In this document: positions 1 to 8,283 of the stretch, one piece after another
Position numbering within the stretch: the stretch's first letter is position 1
Layout of the letters: the number at the start of each line of letters is the position of its first letter
Assembly: GCF_029868855.1 (NCBI RefSeq)
Contig: NZ_JARWOV010000199.1
Coordinates: 1-40,539, forward strand
From: Nocardia carnea
GTDB taxonomy: Bacteria; Actinomycetota; Actinomycetes; Mycobacteriales; Mycobacteriaceae
Length of the DNA stretch: 40,539 nt
Reading direction: 5' to 3'
The notes under the pieces: model-generated
What the model saw: only the letters and a program-made list of their open reading frames with translations
The model's database searches: none
Told to the model about the DNA's origin: nothing
Translations under genes and position numbers: made by a program

Positions 1-273
1 CCGCCCGAGGCCCACCGCGCCCGCGTCCGGGGGGGCCGCGCGCTGCCCTGGAACCGTGGCCGCCGCGCACCCGCCGCGGCCACCGGCTTCGAAGAAGTCT
101 CGGCACTGTTCCAGGGGTCCAAACATATCGAATTCGAGCAGCGCAACCACAGCCTGATGTACCGCGAGGACGAAACCGACGGTGCGCCGCCACTGGCCTA
201 CGACCCGGCCACCGACCGCGTCACCGTACGAGCCCGGACCGGCGGTACCGGCCCCGGCGACACCGCGCGATAA
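1..273 (+). CDS. DUF6191 family protein, 5' end outside window
   Basis: The reading frame enters from the left edge and stops at TAA 271-273, giving the last 90 residues of a protein whose start is not visible. The core (GFEEVSALFQGSKHIEFEQ followed by a YRED.TDGAPP segment) resembles the small DUF6191 proteins of actinomycetes. These are usually an N-terminal hydrophobic stretch, a basic Arg-rich linker and this conserved tail. The visible part is the Arg-rich linker (residues 1-28) and the conserved domain (about 29-75), ending in a Thr/Gly/Arg-rich tail. No enzymatic motif is present and the function is unknown. It lies 75 bp upstream of the TerC gene on the same strand. The family call comes from recalled motif similarity. 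Confidence 0.6.
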   Translation, partial: PPEAHRARVRGGRALPWNRGRRAPAAATGFEEVSALFQGSKHIEFEQRNHSLMYREDETDGAPPLAYDPATDRVTVRARTGGTGPGDTAR

Positions 274-348
274 ACCGCAGCACCGGCTCGATCCGGGCAC
301 TACAGTCGCAGCGAGACACGTATCGAGGGCACCAGTCAGGAGGCCGTC

Positions 349-1566
349 GTGACCGTTCCCGCGCTGGTATGGGGGTGCACCCTCGCACTGATCGCCGGAC
401 TGTTGCTGTTCGACTTCTTCTTCCACGTCCGCAGTGCACACACGCCCTCGCTCACCGAAGCCGCGGTGTGGTCCGCCGCCTACATCGGGGTAGCGGTGGC
501 CTTCGGGTTCGCCGTATGGGGATTCGGCGGATCCGATATGGGCCTGGAGTACTTCGCCGGCTACATCACCGAGAAAGCGCTCTCGGTGGACAACCTGTTC
601 GTGTTCCTCATCATCATGACAACCTTCCGGGTCCCCAGCGCCGCCCAGCAGAAGGTACTGCTCGTCGGAATCGTGATCTCCCTCGTGGTACGCACCGGGT
701 TCATCTTCGTCGGCGCCACCCTCATCAACCGGTTCGCCTGGGTGTTCTACCTGTTCGGCGCCGCTCTGCTCATCACCGCCGGCAATATGCTCCGCCCCGA
801 AGGCGAGGACAGCCACGCCGGCGACAATATCGTCCTGCGGCTGGCCCGCCGCTTCCTGCGCACCAGCGACACCTACGACGGCGACAAACTGTTCACCATC
901 GTCGACGGCCGCCGCCATATGACCCCGATGGTGCTCGCCATGGTCGCCATCGGCGGCACCGACGTCCTGTTCGCCCTCGACTCCATACCCGCCATCTTCG
1001 GGCTCACCCAGAACGTATTCATCGTCTTCACCGCCACCGCGTTCTCCCTACTCGGCCTGCGTCAACTGTTCTTCCTGCTCGAAGGCCTGCTCGACCGCCT
1101 GATCTACCTCGGCTTCGGGCTCGCCGCCGTCCTGGCCCTCATCGGCGTCAAACTCGTCCTGCACGCCCTGCACGAGAACAACGTCCCGTTCATCAACCAC
1201 GGCGAACCGGTGCCGGTCACCGAGATCTCCACCGGCCTGTCGCTGGCCCTGATCGTGCTGATACTGCTGGTCACCGTCGTCGCCTCCCTGCTCAGCCCCG
1301 CCGGACGCGCGCAAACCGCGGTCGGCAACGCCCGCCGCCACGCCACCCGCTACCTCGACCTCGGCTACGAAGCCGACCAGAACCTGCGGGAACGCACCTA
1401 CAACAAGATGCTGGACGAAGAGAAAACACTCGCCGGACTGCCCGCCAAATACCGGCAGCGTATCCGCGAAGGCGAAACCGAATTGGTTGCACTGCTCGAC
1501 CGGGCGCATATCGTGCACGCCGACCGCATCGCGCGAATGGAAGCCGGACTGCCGCTGCGTATGTAA
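349..1566 (+). CDS. TerC family integral membrane protein
   Basis: A 405-residue polytopic membrane protein of the TerC/Alx family, whose members are linked to tellurite resistance and, in better studied cases, to Mn2+ export supplying secreted metalloenzymes. Two acidic signatures are intact: the EKALSVDN segment with D81-N82 in an early helix, and FALDSIPA with D211-S212 in a later one. Hydrophobic segments recur across residues 1-25, 40-60, 70-90, 105-150, 190-215, 220-240, 255-275 and 295-320. A charged cytoplasmic tail of about 80 residues follows. The GTG start is chosen because CAGGAGG lies at 337-343, five bases upstream. No tellurite operon partners are adjacent, so a metal-homeostasis role is more plausible than dedicated tellurite resistance. 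Confidence 0.9.
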   Translation: MTVPALVWGCTLALIAGLLLFDFFFHVRSAHTPSLTEAAVWSAAYIGVAVAFGFAVWGFGGSDMGLEYFAGYITEKALSVDNLFVFLIIMTTFRVPSAAQQKVLLVGIVISLVVRTGFIFVGATLINRFAWVFYLFGAALLITAGNMLRPEGEDSHAGDNIVLRLARRFLRTSDTYDGDKLFTIVDGRRHMTPMVLAMVAIGGTDVLFALDSIPAIFGLTQNVFIVFTATAFSLLGLRQLFFLLEGLLDRLIYLGFGLAAVLALIGVKLVLHALHENNVPFINHGEPVPVTEISTGLSLALIVLILLVTVVASLLSPAGRAQTAVGNARRHATRYLDLGYEADQNLRERTYNKMLDEEKTLAGLPAKYRQRIREGETELVALLDRAHIVHADRIARMEAGLPLRM

Positions 1567-1844
1567 CCCGCGGCGGCGCCACGAAAGGAGACGGTCAAGT
1601 CAGAGGCTTGCTCATGCGATGAGAGCCGACCCCGAAACCGAACATACCGACGCGTCCCTTGCCGACTGGAACGGCGGCATTTCCCTGGACACTCGACCCG
1701 GCGTAGGCAGCGCCACGATTCGGGACAGGCTCGACCGCGATCATGCTGTGGCCGGGAACACGGTGCGGCAGGGTTGAGTATGCCGCCGCGGCACAGTGTT
1801 GAGTCGGTGCTGACAGCGTGATCCGGAACAGAGCGGAGTGCACA
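1567..1844. other. Intergenic stretch between TerC and S9 peptidase genes
   Basis: About 280 bp without a convincing gene. A short open stretch (about 1619-1777, plus strand) has an AAAGGAG at 1583-1589 but no start at proper spacing and no recognisable product, so it is not called. The promoter of the peptidase gene should lie in its right half; no clear -35/-10 pair could be assigned. Confidence 0.4.
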
Positions 1845-3803
1845 GTGACCATGACCGGAGAGCCGACCGATCAGCGGCCGGCCCTGATCGATATCGAAAC
1901 CTTCTTCGCCGACCCGCAGTTCGCGAACCCCTCGATTTCCCCCGACGGCACCCGCATCGCCTACCTCGCCCCGCATCGCGGGCGCCGTAACGTCTGGGTT
2001 CGCGGTGTGGACGCGACCCATGACGACGCGGTCCCGGTCACCCACGACAGCCGCCGCGGGATCACCACCTACTACTGGACCGATGACCCCCGCTGGCTGC
2101 TCTACCTGCAGGACACCGACGGTAACGAGGACTGGCACCTGTTCCGCGTCGACCTCGACGATCCCGCAGCGCCCGCCGTCGACCTCACTCCGCTGGACCC
2201 GGGTTCGCGGGCGCTGGACGCAGAACCGCTGCCGTCGGTGCCCGGCAGTGTGCTGGTGACGATGAACCGGCGCCCGCTGTTCTTCGACACATTCCGGATC
2301 GACGTCGCCACCGGCGAAACGACTCTGCACCTCGAACAGGACGATCCGACCGCGGCCGTCCTGCTCGACCGCCGCGGTGAACCCGTGTTCCGTACCGTGC
2401 TCGCCGCGGACGGCACCGTCGAGATCTCCGCGATCGAACCCAGCGGGGAGAGACGGCCACTGTGCCGGCTCGGTGGCGCCGAGCACCCGATGGGTGTCTA
2501 CCCCCAGCAGGTCACCGCTGACGGGAAAGGCCTGCTCGTCGGGTCCTACCAGGACGGCGACGACCTGCGGCTGGTGCGCATCGACCACGAGACCGGGGAA
2601 GAAACCATCGTCGCCGCCGTCGACGGACACGACCTGGATCTCAGCGGGATGATGCTGCCCGGCGTGCTTCCGCCCCCGGTCCACACCTATCGGCGTACCG
2701 GCGAAATATTCGCCGCCCGGTTCGTGGCCGACCGTCCCCATATCGAGGTCCTCGACCCCCGCTTCGCCGAAATCCACGCCCAGTTGCAGAAACTGTCCGA
2801 CGGTGTGCTCGGCACCCTGTCCGGCGACGATTCCGGGCAGCGCTGGATCGCCACCTTCGTCCACGACCGCGACCCCGGTGTCACTTGGTTCTACGACCAC
2901 ACCACCGGCCAGGCCCGGTTGCTTTTCCGTGCCTGCCCCGATCGCGACCCGAATACCCTGGCCCGCATGCAACCCGTCGGTTTCCCGGCCCGTGATGGGT
3001 TACCCCTGCACGGCTACCTCACCCTGCCGGTCGGTGCCGAGCCGCGGAACCTTCCGCTGGTGCTGGCGGTGCACGGCGGGCCCTGGTACCACGACTCCTG
3101 GGGGTACAGCAACGACGTACAGTTCCTCGCCAACCGTGGCTACGCGGTACTGCAGGTGAACTTCCGCGGTTCGCTGGGCTACGGGAAACGGCACGTCACC
3201 GCCGCGATCGGTGAATTCGCGCGGGCCATGCACGACGACCTGATCGACGCCGTCGACTGGGCGGTCGCCGAGGGCTACGCCGATCCCGCCCGCATCGGGA
3301 TCTACGGCGGCTCCTACGGGGGATACGCGGCCCTCGTCGGTGTCACCGTCACCCCGGACCGCTTCGCTGCCGCCGTCGACTACGTCGGCATCTCCGACCT
3401 CGCCAACTTCCTGCGCACCCTGCCGCCGTTCACTCGCGCCTACAGCGTCAACAACTGGTACCGCTACGTCGGCGACCCCGCAATACCCGAGCAGGAAGCC
3501 GAGATGCTGGCCCGCTCCCCGATCACCATGGTCGACCAGATCCGCACCCCGCTGCTCGTCGCCCAAGGCGCCAACGATGTCCGCGTGGTGCAGGCCGAAT
3601 CGGACAACATCGTCGCCCGGCTACGTGATCGGGGTGTCCCGGTGGAGTACCTGGTCGCCGAGGACGAGGGACACGGCTTCGACAACCCGGAGAACCAGGT
3701 CCTGCTCTACCGTGCGATCGAACGGCATTTCGCCCGCCACCTCGGCGGCCGCAGCGCCGGCCCGGTGACCGAGGCGCCTGCTACGGACACCCCTGCCCGG
3801 TAG
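1845..3803 (+). CDS. S9 family peptidase (prolyl oligopeptidase / acylaminoacyl-peptidase type)
   Basis: A serine peptidase of about 652 residues with a two-domain layout. The N-terminal beta-propeller-like region begins with [27 protein letters not shown] and runs to about residue 370. The alpha/beta hydrolase domain follows. The nucleophile is S490 in GGSYGGYAA, the Asp is in [10 protein letters not shown], and the His is in [13 protein letters not shown]. The family cleaves short peptides, often releasing N-acyl amino acids or dipeptides; there is no signal peptide, so it is probably cytoplasmic. The frame is open from 1818, but GTG 1845 is preferred because GGAG (1834-1837) sits seven bases upstream; ATG 1851 is also possible. 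The gene stands alone, converging with the MmcQ-like gene. Confidence 0.92.
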   Translation: MTMTGEPTDQRPALIDIETFFADPQFANPSISPDGTRIAYLAPHRGRRNVWVRGVDATHDDAVPVTHDSRRGITTYYWTDDPRWLLYLQDTDGNEDWHLFRVDLDDPAAPAVDLTPLDPGSRALDAEPLPSVPGSVLVTMNRRPLFFDTFRIDVATGETTLHLEQDDPTAAVLLDRRGEPVFRTVLAADGTVEISAIEPSGERRPLCRLGGAEHPMGVYPQQVTADGKGLLVGSYQDGDDLRLVRIDHETGEETIVAAVDGHDLDLSGMMLPGVLPPPVHTYRRTGEIFAARFVADRPHIEVLDPRFAEIHAQLQKLSDGVLGTLSGDDSGQRWIATFVHDRDPGVTWFYDHTTGQARLLFRACPDRDPNTLARMQPVGFPARDGLPLHGYLTLPVGAEPRNLPLVLAVHGGPWYHDSWGYSNDVQFLANRGYAVLQVNFRGSLGYGKRHVTAAIGEFARAMHDDLIDAVDWAVAEGYADPARIGIYGGSYGGYAALVGVTVTPDRFAAAVDYVGISDLANFLRTLPPFTRAYSVNNWYRYVGDPAIPEQEAEMLARSPITMVDQIRTPLLVAQGANDVRVVQAESDNIVARLRDRGVPVEYLVAEDEGHGFDNPENQVLLYRAIERHFARHLGGRSAGPVTEAPATDTPAR

Positions 3804-3807
3804 GCCG

Positions 3808-4170
3808 CTACGGCTCGTCGAGAAGATTCACCAACGACTTCGGTGCCACCACCCGATAGGCGTCGACGACGAGCTCGGCGATCTCCGCCCAATCCACCGG
3901 AACATCCAGATACACACCGAGCCAGCCCCGATGCCCCACATACGGCGGACGGAAGAACCGCTGCGGTTCGGCCGCCACCAGAGCCTCCTGCGCGCCCGGT
4001 GGGGCAGCGCACCAGAAACCCAGCCGATCGTCGTGATGACGATCGGCATAGGTGACGAACGTTTTCCGGCCGCGAACGAACCAGGTGGGCTCGCCGTGGC
4101 TGAGACGTTCGGTGGTTTCCGGCAGCGCGGTACACAGCCGGCGTAGACGTGGCAGCGGGTCCTCGGCCAT
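3808..4170 (-). CDS. MmcQ/YjbR family protein
   Basis: A 120-residue protein of the MmcQ/YjbR family, with a CyaY-like fold often annotated as DNA-binding. Conserved points are the N-terminal LPETTERLSHGEPTWFVRGRK, the mid segment RLGFWCAAPPGAQEAL, and the C-terminal PPYVGHRGWLGVYLD followed by the W..I.ELV..AYR helix. Length and motif order match the family. The cellular role is not established. It converges on the S9 peptidase gene with a 4-bp gap. Confidence 0.88.
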   Translation of the reverse strand: MAEDPLPRLRRLCTALPETTERLSHGEPTWFVRGRKTFVTYADRHHDDRLGFWCAAPPGAQEALVAAEPQRFFRPPYVGHRGWLGVYLDVPVDWAEIAELVVDAYRVVAPKSLVNLLDEP

Positions 4171-4233
4171 GGCATCACGGTAGCGTCCTGAAACGACGCC
4201 GGCGGGGTAGTTACCGGGTTGGCGGAACCCCGA

Positions 4234-5364
4234 TCACACCACCGGATCCGGTTCGGTGCGCGCTACCACCCGCTCCGATATCAGGGTGTCGAGTTGACGT
4301 TCCGCACGTTCGGCGCGCGCCAAGGTTTGCGCACGGGCCTGATCCAGTGCCTCGATCCGCTGCGCTGTTTCCTTGCGTACCTGCTCGACGTGGGCTGCGG
4401 CCTCGGCGCGGGCCGCGGCCAGATCGGCGGCCGCGGTGCGACGGAACTCGGCGAGATCCTGCCGGACGGTGTCGTATTCGGTTCTGAGGCGCTGCAACTC
4501 GGCGCGCGCTTCCCGAGCCGATTCCTCGCGTTCGGTGGCCGACCGTTCGGCCCGCTCCAGGGCGCGCTCGGTATCGGCAGCGCGCTGTACAGCCAGATCG
4601 CGGTCGGCAGTGGCCGCTTTCACCTTCTGGGCGTTCTCCCGTTCGGCGCGTTCGATATCGGCTGTGGCGGCGCGGCGGGCACGGTCGATTTCCGCGGCGC
4701 AGTCGGCCCGGATCCGCTCCACTTCCGCCGCGGCCTCGTTCCGCGCGGCCCGGACATCTTCCTCCGCGGCGCAGCGGGCTGCGAAGACCTCGTCCGCGGC
4801 GCGGGTGGTGACGGCCTCCACTTCGCGGAGTGCGTCGTCGCGGGCGGTTTCGGCGGACGCGGTCTGTGACCGTGCTTCCGCGATCCGGGCGTCGGCGGTT
4901 TCCGCGGTTGCTGCCGCGTCCTCGGCCGCTTCCTCCGCGTGGATGCGTGCCTGCTGGGCGTCGCGCCGCGCCTGTTCCGCGGCAGCCGCGGCCATTTCGG
5001 CTTCGGCGATGCGGCGCGCGGCATCGGCTTGTACGGCCTGGACCTGCGCTTCGGCTGCCGACGGGTCGGCCAGCGTCGACATCTCGGTGACCGCTGCGTT
5101 GAGGGTGGTGCCGAGTTGTTCGGCCAGGGTGCGGAATTGGGTGAGAAGTTCATCGGCGCGAAGCCGGGCCGCGGCGACCGGGCCCGTTTGCGTCACGGTG
5201 ACGGAATCGGGTTGGGGTTCGGCTTCCTGTTGCAGCCGTTGCCTTTCGCGCCAGGCTCGCCATCTCGTGTGGTCCGGGCGGTCACAGTATTCCGAAGGCC
5301 GGCCCGGGCCGGTGGGGCGTGGGATCGGCTGAGTGCAGCCGGGGTAGTTGCAAGTTGTCGGCAC
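4234..5364 (-). CDS. Alanine-rich coiled-coil protein with N-terminal Cys/His cluster
   Basis: A 376-residue protein with two parts. Residues 1-40 hold a compact Cys/His cluster (C5, C10, C27, H32 around a GPGRPSEYC motif) followed by a basic RWRAWRERQR stretch, suggesting a small metal-bound DNA-binding element. Residues about 65-360 are an almost uninterrupted Ala/Glu/Arg coiled coil without proline breaks, like KfrA- or SMC-type rods. There is no membrane segment. It is transcribed divergently from the tyrosine recombinase across a repeat-rich 234-bp region. The GTG start has no Shine-Dalgarno, but a -10-like TACGAT on the minus strand (5376-5371) ends six bases before it, so the message is probably leaderless. 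I infer a DNA-organising or recombination-accessory role from architecture and neighbour only; I do not recognise the family. Confidence 0.8.
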   Translation of the reverse strand: MPTTCNYPGCTQPIPRPTGPGRPSEYCDRPDHTRWRAWRERQRLQQEAEPQPDSVTVTQTGPVAAARLRADELLTQFRTLAEQLGTTLNAAVTEMSTLADPSAAEAQVQAVQADAARRIAEAEMAAAAAEQARRDAQQARIHAEEAAEDAAATAETADARIAEARSQTASAETARDDALREVEAVTTRAADEVFAARCAAEEDVRAARNEAAAEVERIRADCAAEIDRARRAATADIERAERENAQKVKAATADRDLAVQRAADTERALERAERSATEREESAREARAELQRLRTEYDTVRQDLAEFRRTAAADLAAARAEAAAHVEQVRKETAQRIEALDQARAQTLARAERAERQLDTLISERVVARTEPDPVV

Positions 5365-5370
5365 CGGGAA

Positions 5371-5399
5371 ATCGTAGCGTTGGTTTCGTCAAACCAAAC
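5371..5399 (-). promoter_or_regulatory. Probable leaderless promoter with embedded inverted repeat
   Basis: Reading leftward, TACGAT at 5376-5371 lies six bases before the GTG at 5364, the spacing expected when transcription starts at the start codon. GTTTGG at 5399-5394 is 17 bases upstream of it in the -35 position. The spacer contains the perfect inverted repeat TTGGTTT-cgtc-AAACCAA (5380-5397). A repressor bound there would block the coiled-coil gene. Promoter assignment is inference. Confidence 0.5.
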
Positions 5400-5460
5400 G
5401 GAATGACACGAAACGAAACCAGAAGAGGGCGAATGGATTCAATCGAGACCTGCGTGGTTC

Positions 5461-5493
5461 TAACCCCCGATAAGTGAACATTATCGGAGGTTA
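5461..5493. repeat. 13-7-13 inverted repeat shaped like a tyrosine-recombinase core site
   Basis: TAACCCCCGATAA (5461-5473), spacer GTGAACA (5474-5480), TTATCGGAGGTTA (5481-5493). The arms are complementary at 12 of 13 positions, and the flanking C5460/G5494 pair extends them. Two 11-13 bp inverted binding arms around a 6-8 bp asymmetric spacer is the layout of lox, FRT and phage core sites. The site lies about 105 bp upstream of a tyrosine recombinase gene. Crossover function is inference; it could instead be an operator. Confidence 0.55.
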
Positions 5494-5526
5494 GGACGGT
5501 AGGCTTGCGGAAGAACCTATCCCGGC

Positions 5527-5565
5527 CAATACGTTTCGTTTCGTAACAACCAACGAAACGTATTG
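5527..5565. promoter_or_regulatory. 14-bp inverted repeat overlapping the recombinase promoter
   Basis: CAATACGTTTCGTT (5527-5540) and its exact complement AACGAAACGTATTG (5552-5565) are separated by 11 bp. The 7-mer GTTTCGT or its complement occurs six times between 5383 and 5559. TTGCGG (5505-5510) and AATACG (5528-5533), 17 bases apart, could be the recombinase -35/-10, so the left arm would cover the -10. Probable autoregulatory operator or accessory binding array. Confidence 0.55.
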
Positions 5566-5598
5566 TGTGACTCAATTACCGACCGAGGAGAACACGCA

Positions 5599-6795
5599 GT
5601 GACCGAACCAGCCGTGGACCTACCCGACACCGTGCGCACCGAACTCCGCCGCGGCGTCACCAGCGTCCTCGTCGACACCGCCGCACTGCGCAACGTCCGC
5701 GAACGCTTCGACACCGAACAAGCCACCGCACTCGGCCGCTACCTCACCGCCTCCCAATCCCCCAACACACTGCGCGCCTACCGCACCGACTGGATCGCCT
5801 GGGCAGCCTGGTGCACCCGCGAAAACCGCACCGCCCTTCCCGCCGACCCCCTCGACGTCGCCGTCTACCTCGCCGCGGCCGCCGACGCCCGCGCCGCGAA
5901 CGGCCGCCACGCCTACAGCCCCGCCACCCTCGAACGCAAATCCGCCGCCATCGCCGCCGTCCACGCCGCCAACGGACTACCCGCACCCACCCGCAGCGAC
6001 GTCGTCCGCCTCACCCTCCGCGGAATCCGCCGCACCCGCCGCACCCGGCCCGACCGCAAACGCCCGATCCTGCTGCACACCCTCGGTGAACTCCTCACCG
6101 GCCTACCCGAACCCGGATGGCCCGGCGAACCCGCCCGCCGCCGCGACACCCTGCTCCTACTCCTCGGCTTCGCCGGCGCCCTCCGCCGCAGCGAACTCGC
6201 CGGCCTGCGCATCGCCGATATCCACTTCGGCACCGACCACACCACCGGCGAACCACTGCTACTGATCCACCTACCCACCACCAAAACCGACCCCACCGGC
6301 ATCACCGAACAACACGTCGCCCTGCCCCGCGGCAGCCAAGCACACACCTGCCCCATCTGTGCCTGCGCCGACTGGCTACGACTACTCGCCGTACACGCCG
6401 GCAACCCTCTCGACGTCCGCGCCTGGATCGACGAACTCCCCGCGGCCGAACCCCACATCCACCGCTGCCACAGCTACCGGCCCGACCCCCGGCTCACCCC
6501 GGCACAACCCCTGTTCCCCGCGGTCAACCGGCACGGCGGACTCGGCGGCACCGCACTCTCCGGCCGCGCCGTCGCCGAAATCGTCAAACGCTACGCCGCC
6601 CGCGCCGGACTCGACCCAGCCCTCTTCTCCGGCCACTCGCTACGCGCCGGATTCGCCACCCAAGCCGCCCTCGGCGGCGCCGCCGACCGCGAAATCATGC
6701 GCCAAGGCCGATGGAGCAACCCACGCACCGTCCACCGATACATCAGAACCGCCGACCCCCTCGCCGACAACGCCGTCACCAAACTCGGACTCTGA
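5599..6795 (+). CDS. Tyrosine recombinase / site-specific integrase
   Basis: A 398-residue tyrosine recombinase. The N-terminal SAM-like core-binding domain (about 40-130) contains SPNTLRAYRTDWIAWAAWC. The catalytic domain follows: arginine R196/R197 in GALRRSELAGL, H346-x-x-R349 in SGHSLRAGF, a Trp in the RQGRWSN position, and nucleophile Y381 in VHRYIR. An insert of about 60 residues (260-320) with CPICAC and a later Cys/His run separates the first Arg from the HxxR box. GTG 5599 is chosen because GAGGAG (5585-5590) lies eight bases upstream. No tRNA, excisionase or phage gene is adjacent. This is more like a resident recombinase paired with the divergent coiled-coil gene than a prophage integrase. 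Confidence 0.9.
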   Translation: MTEPAVDLPDTVRTELRRGVTSVLVDTAALRNVRERFDTEQATALGRYLTASQSPNTLRAYRTDWIAWAAWCTRENRTALPADPLDVAVYLAAAADARAANGRHAYSPATLERKSAAIAAVHAANGLPAPTRSDVVRLTLRGIRRTRRTRPDRKRPILLHTLGELLTGLPEPGWPGEPARRRDTLLLLLGFAGALRRSELAGLRIADIHFGTDHTTGEPLLLIHLPTTKTDPTGITEQHVALPRGSQAHTCPICACADWLRLLAVHAGNPLDVRAWIDELPAAEPHIHRCHSYRPDPRLTPAQPLFPAVNRHGGLGGTALSGRAVAEIVKRYAARAGLDPALFSGHSLRAGFATQAALGGAADREIMRQGRWSNPRTVHRYIRTADPLADNAVTKLGL

Positions 6796-6860
6796 CCTGG
6801 ACACGTCCCGCCGGTGGGCGAGCGGAAGGTCTTCTGGGCGTCAGCTATTCCCCTACCGGG

Positions 6861-7292
6861 AAACGGCTGTGGACGCGCGACGACGCCGGCAACGAGGACA
6901 GGCATTACGGCGTACCCCGCACCTACCTCCGGGAACTCGCCGACCATCGGCCCAACGGAGACGACTGGCGCGCAGCCGAAGCGGAAATCAACAACTACGA
7001 GCCCTACGACGTCGAACTCGCCGACGTCCCCGTACATTTCATGCGCAGTCCCGGTGTCGGACCGAATCCGACGCCGCTGATCCCGACACACGGCTGGCCT
7101 TGGACGTTCTGACACTGGTCGATTGCCCCACCACCCTCGCCCGCGCCCTCTGCGATTCTCCGGCGGGCATGCCTGGCATGGATCCTGGAACTTTGGATCA
7201 GTTGGAGCGACCACGGCGGCCACTTCATCTCCTGGGAAATCCCCGACCGCTGGGTCGACGACCTGCGCCGAACTTTCCGGGGTCGGCGCTGA
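6861..7292 (+). pseudogene. Epoxide hydrolase remnant with internal deletion
   Basis: Two pieces of one epoxide hydrolase-like gene lie in the same frame. The first (6861-7109) carries the N-terminal lid segment, YLRELADHRPNGDDWRAAEA through VHFMRSPGVGPNPTPLI to HGWPWTF. TGA at 7110-7112 stops it where the family normally continues with Trp. The second (about 7185-7289) carries the C-terminal end, WSDHGGHFISWEIPD to RRTFRGRR, then TGA 7290-7292. Roughly 200 residues holding the nucleophile and acid are missing, so no enzyme can be made. No start or ribosome site is present. It directly follows the recombinase stop. Confidence 0.75.
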
Positions 7293-7522
7293 CACGTATG
7301 ACGGTGTGGTCTCGATCGGGCATCGCCCCGCACCGGGGGTGCGCCCATCCGCCGCCGTGGTGCCCCCGTCACGTCCGATAACCGCGAGCGGCCGTCCCAC
7401 CAGCGGATATCCAGTGCGGTCCACACGAAATCGCAGGGTTGCCACGGGGCCGTGCTGTGCGAGGATATTGAGCGCTCCACGAGTCGGTCCGTTTCAAAAA
7501 CCCCCTTTGGAAGGATGCTCAG

Positions 7523-8035
7523 ATGGCGCAAGACACCAGCACCGCTGCCGCCCGCACCAGCTCCAGCACCAGCAACGGCAGTGGTCAACAAGTCCAGAGC
7601 CTGGAAATGCTGCGCATGGGCCTGGACGAAATCCGGCAGGAAGCCCAGAGCGCACGACAGTACGCCCAGCAGGCGCAGAACCTCGCCCGTCAGGTACAAC
7701 AGCAGACCCGCCAGGTACAGCACCAGTCCCAGATCGCGCAGAGCCAGGCCAACCAGGCCGCGCAGCAGGCACAACAGGCTCGCCAGCAGGCTCAGCAGGC
7801 GCAGAACCAAGCGCAGCAGGCCCAGAGCGAAGCCGACCGGTCGCAGAGCCAGGCCCAGCAGGCCCAGGCCGACGCCAACCAGGCCAACCAGCGCTGTCAG
7901 TCGGCGCAGGACCAGGCCGACCAGGCCGCCTACCTCGCCCAGCAGGCCGAGGAACAGTCCACACGGGCCCAGGACCGCGCGATGCAGTGGGAACTGCAGA
8001 TGCACCAGATGCGTCAGCAGGTACGGCAGATGTAG
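7523..8035 (+). CDS. Gln/Ala-rich coiled-coil protein
   Basis: A 170-residue hydrophilic protein; about 55 residues (near one third) are glutamine. Residues 1-20 are a Ser/Thr-rich leader. Residues about 25-170 are an alpha-helical repeat dominated by AQQA and QAQ units with scattered Arg/Glu/Asp and a single Cys, ending in Met/Gln-rich WELQMHQMRQQVRQM. There is no signal peptide, membrane helix or known domain. ATG 7523 follows GGAAGGA at 7509-7515 with good spacing. A strong hairpin lies downstream, so it is a monocistronic unit. Function unknown; a structural, filament or storage role is possible. The codon pattern is regular and GC-rich, supporting a real gene rather than repeat noise. 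Confidence 0.8.
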   Translation: MAQDTSTAAARTSSSTSNGSGQQVQSLEMLRMGLDEIRQEAQSARQYAQQAQNLARQVQQQTRQVQHQSQIAQSQANQAAQQAQQARQQAQQAQNQAQQAQSEADRSQSQAQQAQADANQANQRCQSAQDQADQAAYLAQQAEEQSTRAQDRAMQWELQMHQMRQQVRQM

Positions 8036-8078
8036 TTTGCACCGGGCAAACGCAGGGCAGTAGCCCTCGATGCCTTCG

Positions 8079-8110
8079 CGGGGCCCGGTGATTTCGCCGG
8101 GCCCCGTTCC
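8079..8110 (+). terminator. Rho-independent-type hairpin after the Gln-rich gene
   Basis: CGGGGCCCGG (8079-8088), 8-nt loop, CCGGGCCCCG (8097-8106): a perfect 10-bp GC stem about 45 bp past the stop codon. The U-tract is weak (GTTCC), as is common in actinobacteria. Confidence 0.65.
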
Positions 8111-8283
8111 GTGGACCCGGCCCGGTCTACCAGCAGTCGATTCCGCTACAGGTAACTGGGGTAGCTCACAATTGCGCTTTTGATAATTACCGCGTGTCGC
8201 GGTCGACGCCTACCGATCGAGCACCCTACTCGACAGGACAGGCGATTCACTCCCCGCGCGCAAGGTACCGATTCGCAGGACGG

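Noticed and set aside
369..1622. 417-codon Arg/His-rich plus-strand frame
   Set aside because: Overlaps TerC in another frame with implausible Arg/Pro/His composition.
1619..1777. Short plus-strand frame between TerC and the peptidase as a gene
   Set aside because: No properly spaced ribosome site and no recognisable product.
1398..2972. Long open frame of 524 codons on the minus strand
   Set aside because: It lies opposite the S9 peptidase and TerC coding regions, has no family features and is a typical GC-rich shadow frame.
5599..6795. Prophage or integrative element boundary marked by the recombinase
   Set aside because: No tRNA attachment site, excisionase, phage or conjugation gene is visible, and the recombinase is coupled to a divergent resident-looking gene.
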